Made by a program: the position numbers and the translations under genes | In this document: positions 26,731 to 36,072 of the stretch, piece after piece | How the letters are laid out: each line of letters starts with the position of its first letter | Position numbering within the stretch: position 1 is the stretch's first letter | Assembly (NCBI RefSeq): GCF_019613955.1 | Contig: NZ_CP080443.1 | Coordinates: 2,341,001 to 2,405,000, forward strand | Reading direction: 5' to 3' | Source: Chryseobacterium sp. LJ668 | GTDB lineage: Bacteria; Bacteroidota; Bacteroidia; Flavobacteriales; Weeksellaceae | DNA length: 64,000 nt | Notes under the pieces: model-generated | Told to the model about the DNA's origin: nothing | Databases searched by the model: none | The model's input: the letters and a program-made list of their open reading frames with translations, nothing else

Positions 26731-26760
26731 AAGCAGCTTCGCAAGAAGTTGCTTTTTTTT
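26731..26760 (+). terminator. Intrinsic terminator after rpsO
   Basis: AAGCAGCTTC pairs with GAAGTTGCTT (one G-U) around GCAA and continues into a run of T. Confidence 0.88.
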
Positions 26761-26801
26761 GTATGATAGTCAATAATTTTTAATTGATATCACTCTATTA
26801 G

Positions 26802-26831
26802 GTTGTTTTAAAATGAGAATATTTACATTTG
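26802..26831 (+). promoter_or_regulatory. Promoter of the PagL-like gene
   Basis: TTG at 26803-26805 and TACATTTG at 26824-26831 are 18 bases apart, fitting the -33/-7 consensus. It supports transcription just before the TTG start at 26848. Confidence 0.65.
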
Positions 26832-26847
26832 CTTTTTTTTAATTTAA

Positions 26848-28047
26848 TTGAAAGATTTGAGATATTTTTACTTCTATTTACTTTTGTGTATATCAACATT
26901 CTCTTTTTCTCAAGAATTAGATACGATTCCAAAATCTAATCTGCAGGGTACGATAAGTATGCAATTCGGGAAGTTTTTAGGAACCAATGACTATCTAAAA
27001 ACACTTAAACATCGAGAATTTATTGGTGCTTCTGCAGAACTCACTGTACAAACTGATGGTAGCCAAGAATGGCACAAGAGATTTGGGAGACCTTACTATG
27101 GCGGAGGTATTGTAGCTTTTGATTACCTTAAAAATAGTGATATGGGAAAACCTTTTGCCGTTTACGGAACCTTTGGCGGAGTTATTAAAGAAACACCAAC
27201 TCATGCCTGGAATTATGAAACAAGTGCTGGTTTTGCTTTCAATTGGACTCCATATGATTTGAAAAAAGAATATATTAATCAAACTTTTGGTTCATCTGTA
27301 AGTATCTATATTAATTTCGGGGCTAATTATAAATACTATTTAGGAAAGCATTTTGACTTAGGTTTAGGCTTAAACTTTAATCATTTTTCCAACGGAGCTT
27401 TAAAACTTCCGAACAAGGGAATGAATACTTTTTCTCCGAAACTTTCCCTGACTTATCATTTTGATGAAAGACAATTTGCTCCACACGATTCATTGTCAGT
27501 ATTTGATAAATATTCTACGCTGGATGTGAATTTTTTTGGAGGTGTGAGACATTCTATTTTTTACGGAAAAGATCCCGGATTTGAAAATTTTGATGTGGAT
27601 ATGATTAGGAAATTTGAAGGCAAATACTATCAGAACTGGGGAGTAGAAACGGTGTATCACAGACAAGTTACCTATAAATCATCTCTTGGATTGGGAATTG
27701 GTGTGATGTACGATGAAGATTACAATCATAGGTTTTATCAGGATAAGAATGGAGTAATCCAAAGCACAAGAAGATTTACAAAAGACAATCTTTTGCTGAA
27801 TATCTTCCCTTCTTACCGCCTATCAATTTCAAAATTTGCGATTCAGGTTCAACCGGGATTTTATTTATTTAAAAAAGAATTCGACCGACGTTATGATAAA
27901 ACTATTTTTTATCAGAGAATTGGTTTTCAGTATACCGTTGGGAAAAACTTGTTAGTAGGAATCGCATTGAGATCTTTCAAATTTCACAAAGCTGATTATA
28001 TTGAATGGAGGCTCGGATATAGAATTTTCACTAAGAAAAACGGCTAA
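26848..28047 (+). CDS. PagL-like outer-membrane lipid A deacylase (acyloxyacyl hydrolase family)
   Basis: A 399-residue protein starting at TTG 26848; stops upstream leave no ATG option. The signal peptide (YFYFYLLLCISTFSFSQ) is followed by a first beta-barrel domain that contains LGLNFNHFSNGALKLPNKG. The HFSNG there matches the PagL active site (His and Ser). The second half is another strand-rich barrel with VNFFGGVRHSIFYGK. PagL enzymes remove the 3-O acyl chain of lipid A in the outer membrane. The protein is about twice PagL length, as in other Bacteroidetes members. Confidence 0.8.
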   Translation: MKDLRYFYFYLLLCISTFSFSQELDTIPKSNLQGTISMQFGKFLGTNDYLKTLKHREFIGASAELTVQTDGSQEWHKRFGRPYYGGGIVAFDYLKNSDMGKPFAVYGTFGGVIKETPTHAWNYETSAGFAFNWTPYDLKKEYINQTFGSSVSIYINFGANYKYYLGKHFDLGLGLNFNHFSNGALKLPNKGMNTFSPKLSLTYHFDERQFAPHDSLSVFDKYSTLDVNFFGGVRHSIFYGKDPGFENFDVDMIRKFEGKYYQNWGVETVYHRQVTYKSSLGLGIGVMYDEDYNHRFYQDKNGVIQSTRRFTKDNLLLNIFPSYRLSISKFAIQVQPGFYLFKKEFDRRYDKTIFYQRIGFQYTVGKNLLVGIALRSFKFHKADYIEWRLGYRIFTKKNG

Positions 28048-28113
28048 AAATTTTAAATTTAATAAAGATTTTTACCTGCAAAACTTTAAATATTATATTT
28101 AAAACAAAAACAG

Positions 28114-28121
28114 TAAATTTG
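28114..28121 (+). promoter_or_regulatory. Candidate -7 element (TAAATTTG) for pnp
   Basis: TAAATTTG fits TAnnTTTG and lies 67 bases before the pnp ATG. The expected -33 TTTG is not visible in the AT-rich upstream sequence. Confidence 0.45.
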
Positions 28122-28188
28122 CACCACATTTTTAGACGAAATATCAATAATTAAAGCGCTCAATACGGAGTGCAACACAAAACAATTT

Positions 28189-30405
28189 ATGAGTATACCT
28201 CAAGCAATTACAGAAACGATCATTCTTGCAGACGGCAGAGAGATCACAATCGAAACAGGAAAACTGGCGAAACAAGCTGACGGTTCTGTTGTCGTAAAAA
28301 TTGGCGGAACAATGCTTTTAGCAACTGTTGTAGCCAGCAAAGAAGCAAAAGATGGTGTAGATTTCTTACCATTGACAGTAGATTACAGAGAAAAATTCTA
28401 CGCAGGCGGAAAAATCCCCGGAAACTTTTTCAGAAGAGAAGCGAGGCCATCTGATCAGGAAATCCTGACGATGCGTTTGGTAGACAGAGTTCTAAGACCA
28501 TTATTTCCTGAGGATTTCCATGCGGAGGTTCAGGTGATGATTTCATTGATTTCTTATGACGGACAGTCAATTCCTGACGATTTAGCAGGTCTTGCAGCTT
28601 CGGCAGCGATCGCAATCACTGATATTCCTTTTAACGGACCAATGTCTGAAGTAAGAGTAGTAAGAATTGACGGAAAATTAGCTGTGAATCCTAATTATGA
28701 AGATCTTAAATTAGCTGACCTTGACATTATGGTGGGTGCAACGAAAGATTCTATCGTAATGGTGGAAGGTGAGATGAAAGAGATCTCTGAAGCAGAAATG
28801 CTTGAAGCGATTCAGTTTGCTCATGTTGAAATCAAAAAACAAGTAGAAGCTCAGGAAAGATTAGCTGAAAAAGTAGGCAAATCTTTACCAAAAAGAGAAT
28901 ACAGCCACGAAAATCACGATGAAGCTATCCGTGAGAAAGTATGGAAAGAAACCTACGATAAAGTATACGAAGTAGCAAAAATTCCTTCAGGAAAAGAGGA
29001 GAGAGGTGAAAAATTCAAAGCTGTTTTGGCTGAATTTTTATCTCAATATGTAGAACACGCTGAAGAATTAGAAAGAGTAACTCCTTTCGCTAAAGTATAT
29101 TTCCATGATGTGGAAAAAGAAGCGATGCGTCAGATGATTTTGAATGATAAAATCCGTCTTGATGGTCGTGATCCTCAGACAATTCGTCCGATCTGGAGCG
29201 AAATCGATTATTTACCGGGAGCTCACGGTTCTGCAATTTTCACAAGAGGTGAAACTCAGTCTTTAACTGCTGTAACTTTAGGTTCAGTAAAGGATGCGAA
29301 CATGGTAGACAGCGTAATGGTAAACTACGATGAAAGATTCTTCTTACATTATAACTTCCCTCCGTTCTCAACTGGTGAAGCAAGACCTTTGAGAGGAACT
29401 TCAAGAAGAGAAGTGGGTCACGGAAACCTGGCTCAGAGAGCTTTAGCAAACATGATCCCGGAAGAAAATCCTTACACCATCCGTATTGTTTCTGATATTT
29501 TGGAATCCAACGGTTCATCTTCAATGGCGACTGTTTGCGCAGGAACTTTAGCATTGATGGATGCGGGTGTTCAAATCAAGAAACCGGTTTCAGGGATTGC
29601 AATGGGATTGGTAACTGATGTAAAATCAGGGAAATTCACTGTACTTTCTGATATCTTGGGTGATGAAGATCACTTAGGAGATATGGACTTTAAAGTAACC
29701 GGAACCGCAGACGGAATCACCGCTTGCCAAATGGATATCAAAGTTCAGGGATTGTCTATGGAAATTATGGAAAAAGCGCTTCTACAGGCTAGAGACGGAA
29801 GATTACATATTCTTGATAAATTGAATGAAACGATTTCTGCACCAAGAGAAGACGTGAAACCTCACGCTCCGAAAATGGTAATGCTAGAAATTTCTAAAGA
29901 TTTCATCGGTGCGGTTATCGGACCTGGTGGAAAAATCATTCAGCAAATGCAGAAAGATACGGATACCGTTATCGCCATTGAAGAAGTTGGTGAAATCGGT
30001 AGAATCGAAATTTCAGGTGTTAGCAGAGAGAAAATCAACGAAGCGATTGCAAGAATCAACGAGATTACTTTTGTACCGACTGTAGGTGAAGTTTACCAAG
30101 GTAAAGTAGTGAAAGTAATGGATTTTGGAGCATTCGTGGCGATTGCTAAAGGTACTGAAGGTTTACTTCATATCTCTGAAATCGAATGGGCTCGTCTTGA
30201 TAAAGTTCCTTACAAAGAAGGTGACGAAGTTGAGGTGAAATTTATGGGTTATGATGACCGTAAAAAAATGAAGCTTTCAAGAAAAGTTTTATTACCGAGA
30301 CCAGAAAGACCGGCTCCAAAACCGAGAAATGAAGCTAATGTAAATCCTGAAGGTAAAGACCAACCAGGTGAGCACAAGCCTTTGAACGAACCACAACAGG
30401 ACTAA
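28189..30405 (+). CDS. pnp: Polyribonucleotide nucleotidyltransferase (PNPase)
   Basis: A 738-residue protein with the full PNPase layout. Two RNase PH domains (first about 10-230, second about 310-550, with [22 protein letters not shown] and [20 protein letters not shown]) flank an all-helical linker. A KH domain has [14 protein letters not shown] at about 580, and an S1 domain runs about 640-710. It degrades RNA phosphorolytically from the 3' end. A Pro-rich tail of about 30 residues follows the S1 domain. Monocistronic with its own terminator. Confidence 0.97.
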   Translation: MSIPQAITETIILADGREITIETGKLAKQADGSVVVKIGGTMLLATVVASKEAKDGVDFLPLTVDYREKFYAGGKIPGNFFRREARPSDQEILTMRLVDRVLRPLFPEDFHAEVQVMISLISYDGQSIPDDLAGLAASAAIAITDIPFNGPMSEVRVVRIDGKLAVNPNYEDLKLADLDIMVGATKDSIVMVEGEMKEISEAEMLEAIQFAHVEIKKQVEAQERLAEKVGKSLPKREYSHENHDEAIREKVWKETYDKVYEVAKIPSGKEERGEKFKAVLAEFLSQYVEHAEELERVTPFAKVYFHDVEKEAMRQMILNDKIRLDGRDPQTIRPIWSEIDYLPGAHGSAIFTRGETQSLTAVTLGSVKDANMVDSVMVNYDERFFLHYNFPPFSTGEARPLRGTSRREVGHGNLAQRALANMIPEENPYTIRIVSDILESNGSSSMATVCAGTLALMDAGVQIKKPVSGIAMGLVTDVKSGKFTVLSDILGDEDHLGDMDFKVTGTADGITACQMDIKVQGLSMEIMEKALLQARDGRLHILDKLNETISAPREDVKPHAPKMVMLEISKDFIGAVIGPGGKIIQQMQKDTDTVIAIEEVGEIGRIEISGVSREKINEAIARINEITFVPTVGEVYQGKVVKVMDFGAFVAIAKGTEGLLHISEIEWARLDKVPYKEGDEVEVKFMGYDDRKKMKLSRKVLLPRPERPAPKPRNEANVNPEGKDQPGEHKPLNEPQQD

Positions 30406-30420
30406 TCGTCCAGTATATAG

Positions 30421-30446
30421 AATCCCTCTTTTGAGGGATTTTTTTT
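30421..30446 (+). terminator. Intrinsic terminator after pnp
   Basis: AATCCCTC pairs with GAGGGATT around TTTT and is followed by T residues. Confidence 0.88.
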
Positions 30447-30488
30447 GCTTTAAATTTAATTATCTTTAAAAACCTAAAAATTTTATAA

Positions 30489-30839
30489 ATGAAAAAACTT
30501 TTTATTCTTTTACTCATTGCGTTATCAGCTTTAAGTTTTGCTCAGACCGTCAATGATGTTCCGTTGAAAGATATAGACGTAGATTACGTTCAGATCATCG
30601 GTACAGGTCGTTCTTTAAGTACCAAGGTTAATGTTGAAATCGATTTCGGGCAGGAAACCAAATCTATCTCATTTAAAAAGGGAACCAACATCAAAGACGA
30701 AAGAGGCCGCAACGTAAAATTCAACTCAATGATGGATGCGCTGAACTTTATGTCTGCCAACGGATATGCCTTTCAGTTTGCTTATACCACAAATGACGAG
30801 AAAGATCAGTCTGTTTATTACATTTTAAAAAAGAAATAA
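30489..30839 (+). CDS. Small secreted hypothetical protein
   Basis: 116 residues with a signal peptide (MKKLFILLLIALSALSFAQ). The mature 97 residues are mixed alpha/beta with VDYVQIIGTGRSLSTKVNVEIDFGQ and a YAFQFAYTT strand. No motif identifies a function. Single gene between the pnp terminator and the convergent outer-membrane receptor. Confidence 0.75.
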   Translation: MKKLFILLLIALSALSFAQTVNDVPLKDIDVDYVQIIGTGRSLSTKVNVEIDFGQETKSISFKKGTNIKDERGRNVKFNSMMDALNFMSANGYAFQFAYTTNDEKDQSVYYILKKK

Positions 30840-30864
30840 AAAAACCACTGAAATTTCAGTGGTT
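30838..30864 (-). terminator. Terminator of the outer-membrane receptor operon
   Basis: AACCACTGAAA/TTTCAGTGGTT is a perfect 22-bp palindrome at 30843-30864. On the minus strand it is followed by a run of T (30844 down to 30838), so it primarily ends the marR-receptor transcript. It may also slow the convergent small gene. Confidence 0.8.
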
Positions 30865-30887
30865 GATAGTTAATTGTTAAATATGGT

Positions 30888-33308
30888 TTATCCATTCCCG
30901 ATTCTCTGCTTAAGATCATCTGCGCCACCTGTTTTTCTCGGCTGCCCGTTTTTAGACGAGCCAAAATTGTAGGTGTAAGAGAGTGTTGCAACACGGGTTT
31001 CTCTTCTCACTACAAAATTTTCTATGTAATTTGAATACACATTTTTGGCTTCCGGATTACTTGTATAGAAAACATCATTGAAGGAGAATTTAAGTGTACT
31101 GTTGTTTTTAAATTTCTTCTGCGCACCTATGTTCAGATACCAGTTGGGTTTCAGATTCATATAAGCATATACTTCTCTCGCTCTGTAGTTTCCTGTAAGC
31201 TCTGCGGTAAAGCCGTTTCCTAGCTTAAATGAATTGATGCTGTTTACATTAAAGGTAAAGTTTCCCTGATTTTTAATGGATGTATCAGCAATATTTCCGG
31301 TGTAACTTCCGTAGTAGAAATTGGCACTGTTGTTCATATCCCACCATTTTGTAACTTTTACAGGCGCAATCAGGTATAATCCTAAATATGATGCGGAGCT
31401 TAAATTATCATTGGTCTGCACGACAACTATATTGCCATTTTCAACTGTAGGTTTTAAAACATCAGTAATATTATCTGAAGTTTTGCTGTAGCTTAACGTC
31501 GCAAAATATTTATTGTTAAAACTATAGGTAAATTCATAATTCATTGTGGTTTGCGGATTGAGATCCGGGTTTCCCGCCTTATATGTTGTAGGATCAAGGT
31601 AAAATTTGAATGGGTTGAGCTGATTATAGCTTGGTCTTGTAATTCTCCGGCTGAAATTGATTTCCAGATTGTTTTTTTCATTTAAATCATAAGAAAATAC
31701 AGCACTTGGGAATAGCTGAGTGTAATTTTTTCTGTTAATCTGATTGGTTGTTAATTGAGTTCCCGTCACATTGGTGTTCTCCATTCTTAAACCAAAATTA
31801 GCGCTGAATTTCTCCCATTTTTTAGAAACATTGCCATACACAGCATTGATGTTTTCTTCATAGATAAAATGATTGGTTTTATTGGTGTCGATGACGGATG
31901 ATCCGGTGCTTGCATCAAAGAATTGCATATCGTTATCGGCTTTTACAAAACTCGTTTTCACGCCGCTTTCTAATTTCCATTTATTTTTAAATGCTTTGGT
32001 AAGATCAGATTTTAAAGAGAAAATATTCAGTTTACCGTTGATATCGCCTTTCAAAATGTCCAAATTTCTGAGGCTTCCGTCGATATCATATATTCTTGTG
32101 TCAAAGTTTTGCAGTGAGGTATTCGAATAATTGATATAATCAAAATCAGTCGTTATTTCTGAACCCAGAGAATCGATGGTATATTTATGATTAAGGTTGA
32201 GTGAAACATTTTTCCAGTGATCTTTTGAACGGTTCTGGCTTGTAAATGTGCTTTCCGGCAGACTGTTGCTTCCTAAAACAGTGCTTGAGTTGTCACCTTT
32301 AGGATCAAATTTGTTGCTCACAAAACCTATGGAAAAGCCAAGTACATTCTTATCGTTCAGATAATAATCCATACCCGTTTTGGCGATATGATTCCGGAAA
32401 TTATACTTTAGAAAATTGTCCTGAAGATATGTTTTTTGAAGGGTTTGGTTGTCATCATAGAAATTTCGATCAAGCATCAGGTGATTAAAAAATTCTCTAT
32501 AGGCGAAACTGTAGTTGGCAAAAAAATTCACTTTTTTGTTTCTGTGATTGATGCTGAAATTATTATTATTCTTGATATATCTTCCGGTTCCCAAAGCCAC
32601 GGAAGCGCTTCCGTTGGTGCCTTTTCGCTGGTCTTTTTTTAATTTGATATTGATAATCGAAGTTCCTGCCGCATCATATTTTGAGGAAGGATTGGTGATG
32701 AATTCTACTTTTTCGACACTTGATGAAGGGATCCCGCGGAGATAATTAGCAAGATCACTTCCTGTCATTGGTGTATTTTTTCCGTCGATCTGTACCAACA
32801 GGTTTCCTTTCCCTCGGAGGCTGATATTGTCATTCCCATCAATATTCACTCCCGGAGCTTTTTCTAAAACTTCAAAGGCTGAATTTCCTGTCGCTGCAAT
32901 GCTGTTCTCTACATTCAGGATCATTTTTCCGTCCTGTCTTTCGATGTAGGGCTTTGCTTTGGTCATCGTAACGCCTTCAATCAGCTTTTCTTTAAGTTCA
33001 ATTTTCGGAAGTACCTTGTTTTCAGCTAAAGAAATACTTTCAGACCGGTAAACTTCGGCACCGTTTTCATTAATTTTCAGATAATAATTTCCATTTCTCA
33101 GATCGCTGAAATCGAATTTCCCGTTCTTATCAGGAATTTCCGTTTTAACTAATTTGTCTTCAGAATTAAACAAATTGATTTCTACAAGATGAGTCTTCCC
33201 GGAATTGATGTTTCCCGAAAGTGAAAAGTTCTCTACATTCTGTGCAGAAAGCTTTGTGCTGAACATCGAGATCAGCCAAACAAAAATGAATAAAAATATT
33301 CTGGCCAT
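30888..33308 (-). CDS. Outer-membrane beta-barrel receptor (TonB-dependent-receptor-like)
   Basis: An 806-residue protein. It has a signal peptide to about residue 22, then a carboxypeptidase-regulatory-like domain (about 25-105). A plug-like domain at about 110-225 has NVENSIAATGNSAFEVLEKAPGV-type sequence and VQIDGKNTPM. A large barrel of the outer-membrane beta-barrel family (PF14905-like) follows, ending in SYTYNFGSS before a short Gly-rich tail. These proteins resemble TonB receptors, but the last residue is not the usual Phe of the classic barrel. The substrate is unknown. It is co-transcribed with a MarR regulator only five bases upstream. Confidence 0.87.
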   Translation of the reverse strand: MARIFLFIFVWLISMFSTKLSAQNVENFSLSGNINSGKTHLVEINLFNSEDKLVKTEIPDKNGKFDFSDLRNGNYYLKINENGAEVYRSESISLAENKVLPKIELKEKLIEGVTMTKAKPYIERQDGKMILNVENSIAATGNSAFEVLEKAPGVNIDGNDNISLRGKGNLLVQIDGKNTPMTGSDLANYLRGIPSSSVEKVEFITNPSSKYDAAGTSIINIKLKKDQRKGTNGSASVALGTGRYIKNNNNFSINHRNKKVNFFANYSFAYREFFNHLMLDRNFYDDNQTLQKTYLQDNFLKYNFRNHIAKTGMDYYLNDKNVLGFSIGFVSNKFDPKGDNSSTVLGSNSLPESTFTSQNRSKDHWKNVSLNLNHKYTIDSLGSEITTDFDYINYSNTSLQNFDTRIYDIDGSLRNLDILKGDINGKLNIFSLKSDLTKAFKNKWKLESGVKTSFVKADNDMQFFDASTGSSVIDTNKTNHFIYEENINAVYGNVSKKWEKFSANFGLRMENTNVTGTQLTTNQINRKNYTQLFPSAVFSYDLNEKNNLEINFSRRITRPSYNQLNPFKFYLDPTTYKAGNPDLNPQTTMNYEFTYSFNNKYFATLSYSKTSDNITDVLKPTVENGNIVVVQTNDNLSSASYLGLYLIAPVKVTKWWDMNNSANFYYGSYTGNIADTSIKNQGNFTFNVNSINSFKLGNGFTAELTGNYRAREVYAYMNLKPNWYLNIGAQKKFKNNSTLKFSFNDVFYTSNPEAKNVYSNYIENFVVRRETRVATLSYTYNFGSSKNGQPRKTGGADDLKQRIGNG

Positions 33309-33313
33309 TGTGT

Positions 33314-33760
33314 TTATTTTTTTGAATTAATACAATTTTGTGTAATTTTTATGAGTGTAGAATTCATCACTTCCAGTTCAGCTGCAGAAATATTTTCTAA
33401 TGCTGTTTTTCTGTTATTTTCTACGAGATTCTGTACTTCTTTGATGATCTTTTTCCCTGTATCTGTGACTTCAAGATTGGTTTTTCTACGGTCTTTAGCA
33501 TGAGCAGTTCTGGATATAAATTCTGATTTTACCAGCAGATCAATAATTCTGGTTACCGATGCATTGTCTTTAAATACCAGATCTCCGATTTCGTTTTGCG
33601 TAATGCCAGGATTTTCAAGAATTGATTTTATGGTTAACCATTGATCGATTGTAATCTTAAAACCATTGGCTTTTAGTTGTTGTTGCGCATAATTTCTATA
33701 GGTCCTTATTGCTTTATCGATATTGTAAAAGATGATTGAATCTAATTTTTCCATTGCCAT
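33314..33760 (-). CDS. MarR-family transcriptional regulator
   Basis: 148 residues. The winged-helix DNA-binding region runs from about residue 45 to 105 and has GITQNEIGDLVFKDNASVTRIIDLLVKSEFI and a basic wing AKDRRKTNLEVTDTGK. The N- and C-terminal helices form the dimer interface. It should repress or activate its own operon, which includes the outer-membrane receptor immediately downstream. Inverted repeats lie directly upstream of the start. Start at 33760, with a second in-frame ATG two codons later. Confidence 0.9.
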   Translation of the reverse strand: MAMEKLDSIIFYNIDKAIRTYRNYAQQQLKANGFKITIDQWLTIKSILENPGITQNEIGDLVFKDNASVTRIIDLLVKSEFISRTAHAKDRRKTNLEVTDTGKKIIKEVQNLVENNRKTALENISAAELEVMNSTLIKITQNCINSKK

Positions 33761-33774
33761 ATATTTGTAGTGTA

Positions 33775-33801
33775 TGATTAATCAATTATTGATATGTCAA
33801 T
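33775..33801. promoter_or_regulatory. Candidate MarR operator
   Basis: Two inverted repeats lie just upstream of the marR start: TGATTAATCA (33775-33784, perfect) and ATTGATATGTCAAT (33788-33801, five-base arms). Their spacing of about one helical turn suggests a MarR dimer site overlapping the promoter. Inferred from position; no binding evidence. Confidence 0.45.
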
Positions 33802-34329
33802 GAATAAGTTGTCTGTTTTTTATTTTTGTTACAATTGCAGAATAAATTTTTTTAAATATTTTAAAGCTGCCATAAACTACAGTTGTAACAGATTGCTTAA
33901 AAAGAAAATAATCTGAAATTCAAATAATTAATGAAATTTATCGTATATTTGTATTATAATTAAGAAGAAGGTTTCTGCTTTTCTTACACTGTAACAGTTG
34001 AGAATACTCTTTATCCCTCAGTTTTCTTTATTCTGACTGCCGTCTTTTCACTTTTATTTCTCTAAGTTAATATCTGTGCCGGCAAATGAATCACCACAAC
34101 TGAACCAAACAGATATCTTTTACTTTTTTTCAGAAAGTAGAATGGTTCCACAATCAGACAAACTTTCTGGTAACGATCATTAATTGTTTTGAATTGATGA
34201 TCTGAATGCAACGGATCATCAGAAGAATTCAATAAGAATCTTTTTATGAAAATCAACAATACTCTTTGATGAATACTGGAAAATCATCAGAATTTAAAAT
34301 CAAGAATAACAATTAATATACAATAATAT
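33802..34329. other. Long upstream region of the cold-shock-domain gene
   Basis: No open frame here looks real on either strand. A TATATTTG element at 33944-33951 is the best -7 candidate for the downstream gene. If used, the transcript would carry a leader of about 370 bases before the ATG at 34330. The stretch 33965-34250 is pyrimidine-rich, with short alternating complementary pieces such as ACTGTAACAGTT near 33990. Confidence 0.45.
33944..33951 (+). promoter_or_regulatory. Candidate -7 element (TATATTTG) for the cold-shock-domain gene
   Basis: TATATTTG fits TAnnTTTG and is the only good match in the upstream region. There is no clear -33 TTTG. Confidence 0.4.
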
Positions 34330-34764
34330 ATGGCGGATTCTTTCTCAAAAAAAGAAAACTTTAAGAAAAAATTACAGAAGCAAAAGGAAAAAGCGATACG
34401 TCGCGAAGACCGAAAAAACACCAATGACAAAGGAAAAAGTCTTGATGATATGATCATGTATGTAGATGCAAACGGTCAGTTAACAAGTACGCCTCCTGAT
34501 AACTCTAATGCAGAGGCTATCAATTTGGATAATATTCAGTTGGGTGCAGCTCCTATTCAGGAGGAAGATCCAATCAAATCTGGTATCGTTACATTCTTCA
34601 GCGACAAGGGTTACGGTTTCATCACAGAAGACAATTCTAAAGAAAACGTATTCTTCCACAGCAATAACTGTGTAGATATCATCAAGAAAGGAAACAAAGT
34701 GTCTTTCGAAAAAGAAAGATCACCAAAAGGTTTCTCTGCGATCAATATTAAAATCATCAGATAG
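34330..34764 (+). CDS. Cold-shock-domain protein with basic N-terminal extension
   Basis: 144 residues. The C-terminal 65 form a cold-shock domain: SGIVTFFSDKGYGFITEDNS (RNP1-like) and ENVFFHSNN (RNP2-like), then GNKVSFEKERSPKGFSAINI. The N-terminal 80 residues carry a Lys-rich stretch (KKLQKQKEKAIRREDRKN) and an acidic linker, longer than classical CspA (about 70 residues). It probably binds single-stranded RNA and acts as an RNA chaperone. A long untranslated leader, common for cold-shock genes, seems to precede it. Confidence 0.9.
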   Translation: MADSFSKKENFKKKLQKQKEKAIRREDRKNTNDKGKSLDDMIMYVDANGQLTSTPPDNSNAEAINLDNIQLGAAPIQEEDPIKSGIVTFFSDKGYGFITEDNSKENVFFHSNNCVDIIKKGNKVSFEKERSPKGFSAINIKIIR

Positions 34765-34789
34765 TTTTTTAAAACTATATATAAAAACA

Positions 34790-34819
34790 AACCGCTTCAG
34801 TGATGAGGCGGTTTTTTTT
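34790..34819 (+). terminator. Intrinsic terminator after the cold-shock gene
   Basis: AACCGCTTC pairs with GAGGCGGTT (one G-U) and is followed by eight T. Confidence 0.88.
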
Positions 34820-34820
34820 G

Positions 34821-35879
34821 TTATGTATAAAGATTTTCTCTTATTTCTACTAAAATTTTTGTTGTTTTTTCTAAACCCGGATATTCTGGAAGTGTAGATG
34901 TTGCATGATAATATTCGATCGACTGAATCAACCCTTCGGCTTTTTGCATAACAGCTTCATATGGCCAATTTCCGGCTTTGATATCTAATAATTCATCACG
35001 ATTTTCTACACGGATGTTTAATGAATTGGTTTTAAAAATCTGTTCGCAAGACTGCAAAAGACGAATCGTATGCATCATATTTTTGCTGTCGTAGTTTTGT
35101 CCGTGATGTTGATTGACGTTGTATCGATCTTCATTTCGCTCGGAAACCCACTTCCAATATTCACGATAATCTTTGCAGTACGTGGAGTAGGCATCGAGGT
35201 TGCAAAACAAATAGGCAGCAGGTTTTTCCTCTTTCGGGACAGATGATACAGAAACCTGATTGGCTTCTTCATTTTGGATAATTCCTTTATAGTTTAAATC
35301 TCCCGATTCGTTGTAGAAAAGCGCAAACATGCCTTTGGTATTATCAATGCTGACCAAACCGCATTTTTCCTGAACTTTTCCGTTTTCTGAAAGCCATTTT
35401 TTCAACGAAACCGAACCTTGATTATACAAAACATAACAAAAATCGAGAATGGATTTTCTTTCTTTATCGATAGGATTCAGGATTTTTTTGTTGAGTCCTT
35501 TTGCTTTTTTGATCTGCGAAATTGCGTAACCTGCAAAGGTATCTTTACATAATTTGGAAAGAAAATCTTCAGGTTTCAGTACATCCATCAACGGATTTTT
35601 ATGCTGAATGCAGTCTTCCGGACTTGCCAGAATTTCCAGAATATTCGGATTGTTTTTCTGTAGCAATTCTACGAATCTCCCAATCTCATAATACGAAATA
35701 TCATTGGTCTCATTTGAAATCTGCGGAATATAGTTTAAGCCAAAAAAATCTTCTTTTGGTAAATAATACACTCCCCGAATATCTGTATCCGAGTTTTCCG
35801 TTGCGAGTCCGAAAGAGCGGCTGCCGGAGATGGTTTCGAGGAGGGTGAGGTTGTGGGATTTTATATATAAGATATCCAT
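34821..35879 (-). CDS. RlaP/YcgL-type nucleotidyltransferase (second copy in the RNA-repair cluster)
   Basis: A 352-residue DNA polymerase beta-like nucleotidyltransferase. LLETISGSRSFGLATENSDTDIRG has the GS motif and the paired catalytic acids (DTD), and PNILEILASPEDC is the typical follow-on of the PF10127 (RlaP, COG3541) family. The C-terminal half is helical, probably the substrate-binding part. By family knowledge these enzymes are linked with RtcB in RNA repair. It is the last gene of a seven-gene minus-strand cluster, starting one base after the stop of the preceding small gene. Confidence 0.85.
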   Translation of the reverse strand: MDILYIKSHNLTLLETISGSRSFGLATENSDTDIRGVYYLPKEDFFGLNYIPQISNETNDISYYEIGRFVELLQKNNPNILEILASPEDCIQHKNPLMDVLKPEDFLSKLCKDTFAGYAISQIKKAKGLNKKILNPIDKERKSILDFCYVLYNQGSVSLKKWLSENGKVQEKCGLVSIDNTKGMFALFYNESGDLNYKGIIQNEEANQVSVSSVPKEEKPAAYLFCNLDAYSTYCKDYREYWKWVSERNEDRYNVNQHHGQNYDSKNMMHTIRLLQSCEQIFKTNSLNIRVENRDELLDIKAGNWPYEAVMQKAEGLIQSIEYYHATSTLPEYPGLEKTTKILVEIRENLYT

Positions 35880-35880
35880 T

Positions 35881-36072
35881 CTATGTATAAATTACTTCGC
35901 CAACTTTAGCATTTTTTAGTCTTTCAATTATTTCTAATCCATGTTCATGATTATTACATGGAATTATTAATTTATTGGGTGGATTTTTAATTCCATTTAT
36001 AACAGCATAATTTCCTGCCATCATCACTTGAATTTTCAAAGTTCCAAGTATTTTAGGTTTAATGATTCTCAT
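35881..36072 (-). CDS. Small unknown protein in the RNA-repair cluster
   Basis: 63 residues, basic, with MRIIKPKILGTLKIQVMMAG at the N-terminus, PPNKLIIPCNNHEHGLEII in the middle and a GEVIY end. No known motif. Its start overlaps the previous gene's stop by one base (TAATG) and its stop is one base before the next start. The tight packing argues that it is a real, co-translated gene. Function unknown. Confidence 0.7.
   Translation of the reverse strand: MRIIKPKILGTLKIQVMMAGNYAVINGIKNPPNKLIIPCNNHEHGLEIIERLKNAKVGEVIYT

Noticed and set aside
34062..34259. A 65-codon minus-strand frame upstream of the cold-shock gene
   Set aside because: No start context, poor codon bias and no family resemblance. 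It is most likely noise in the leader of the cold-shock gene.
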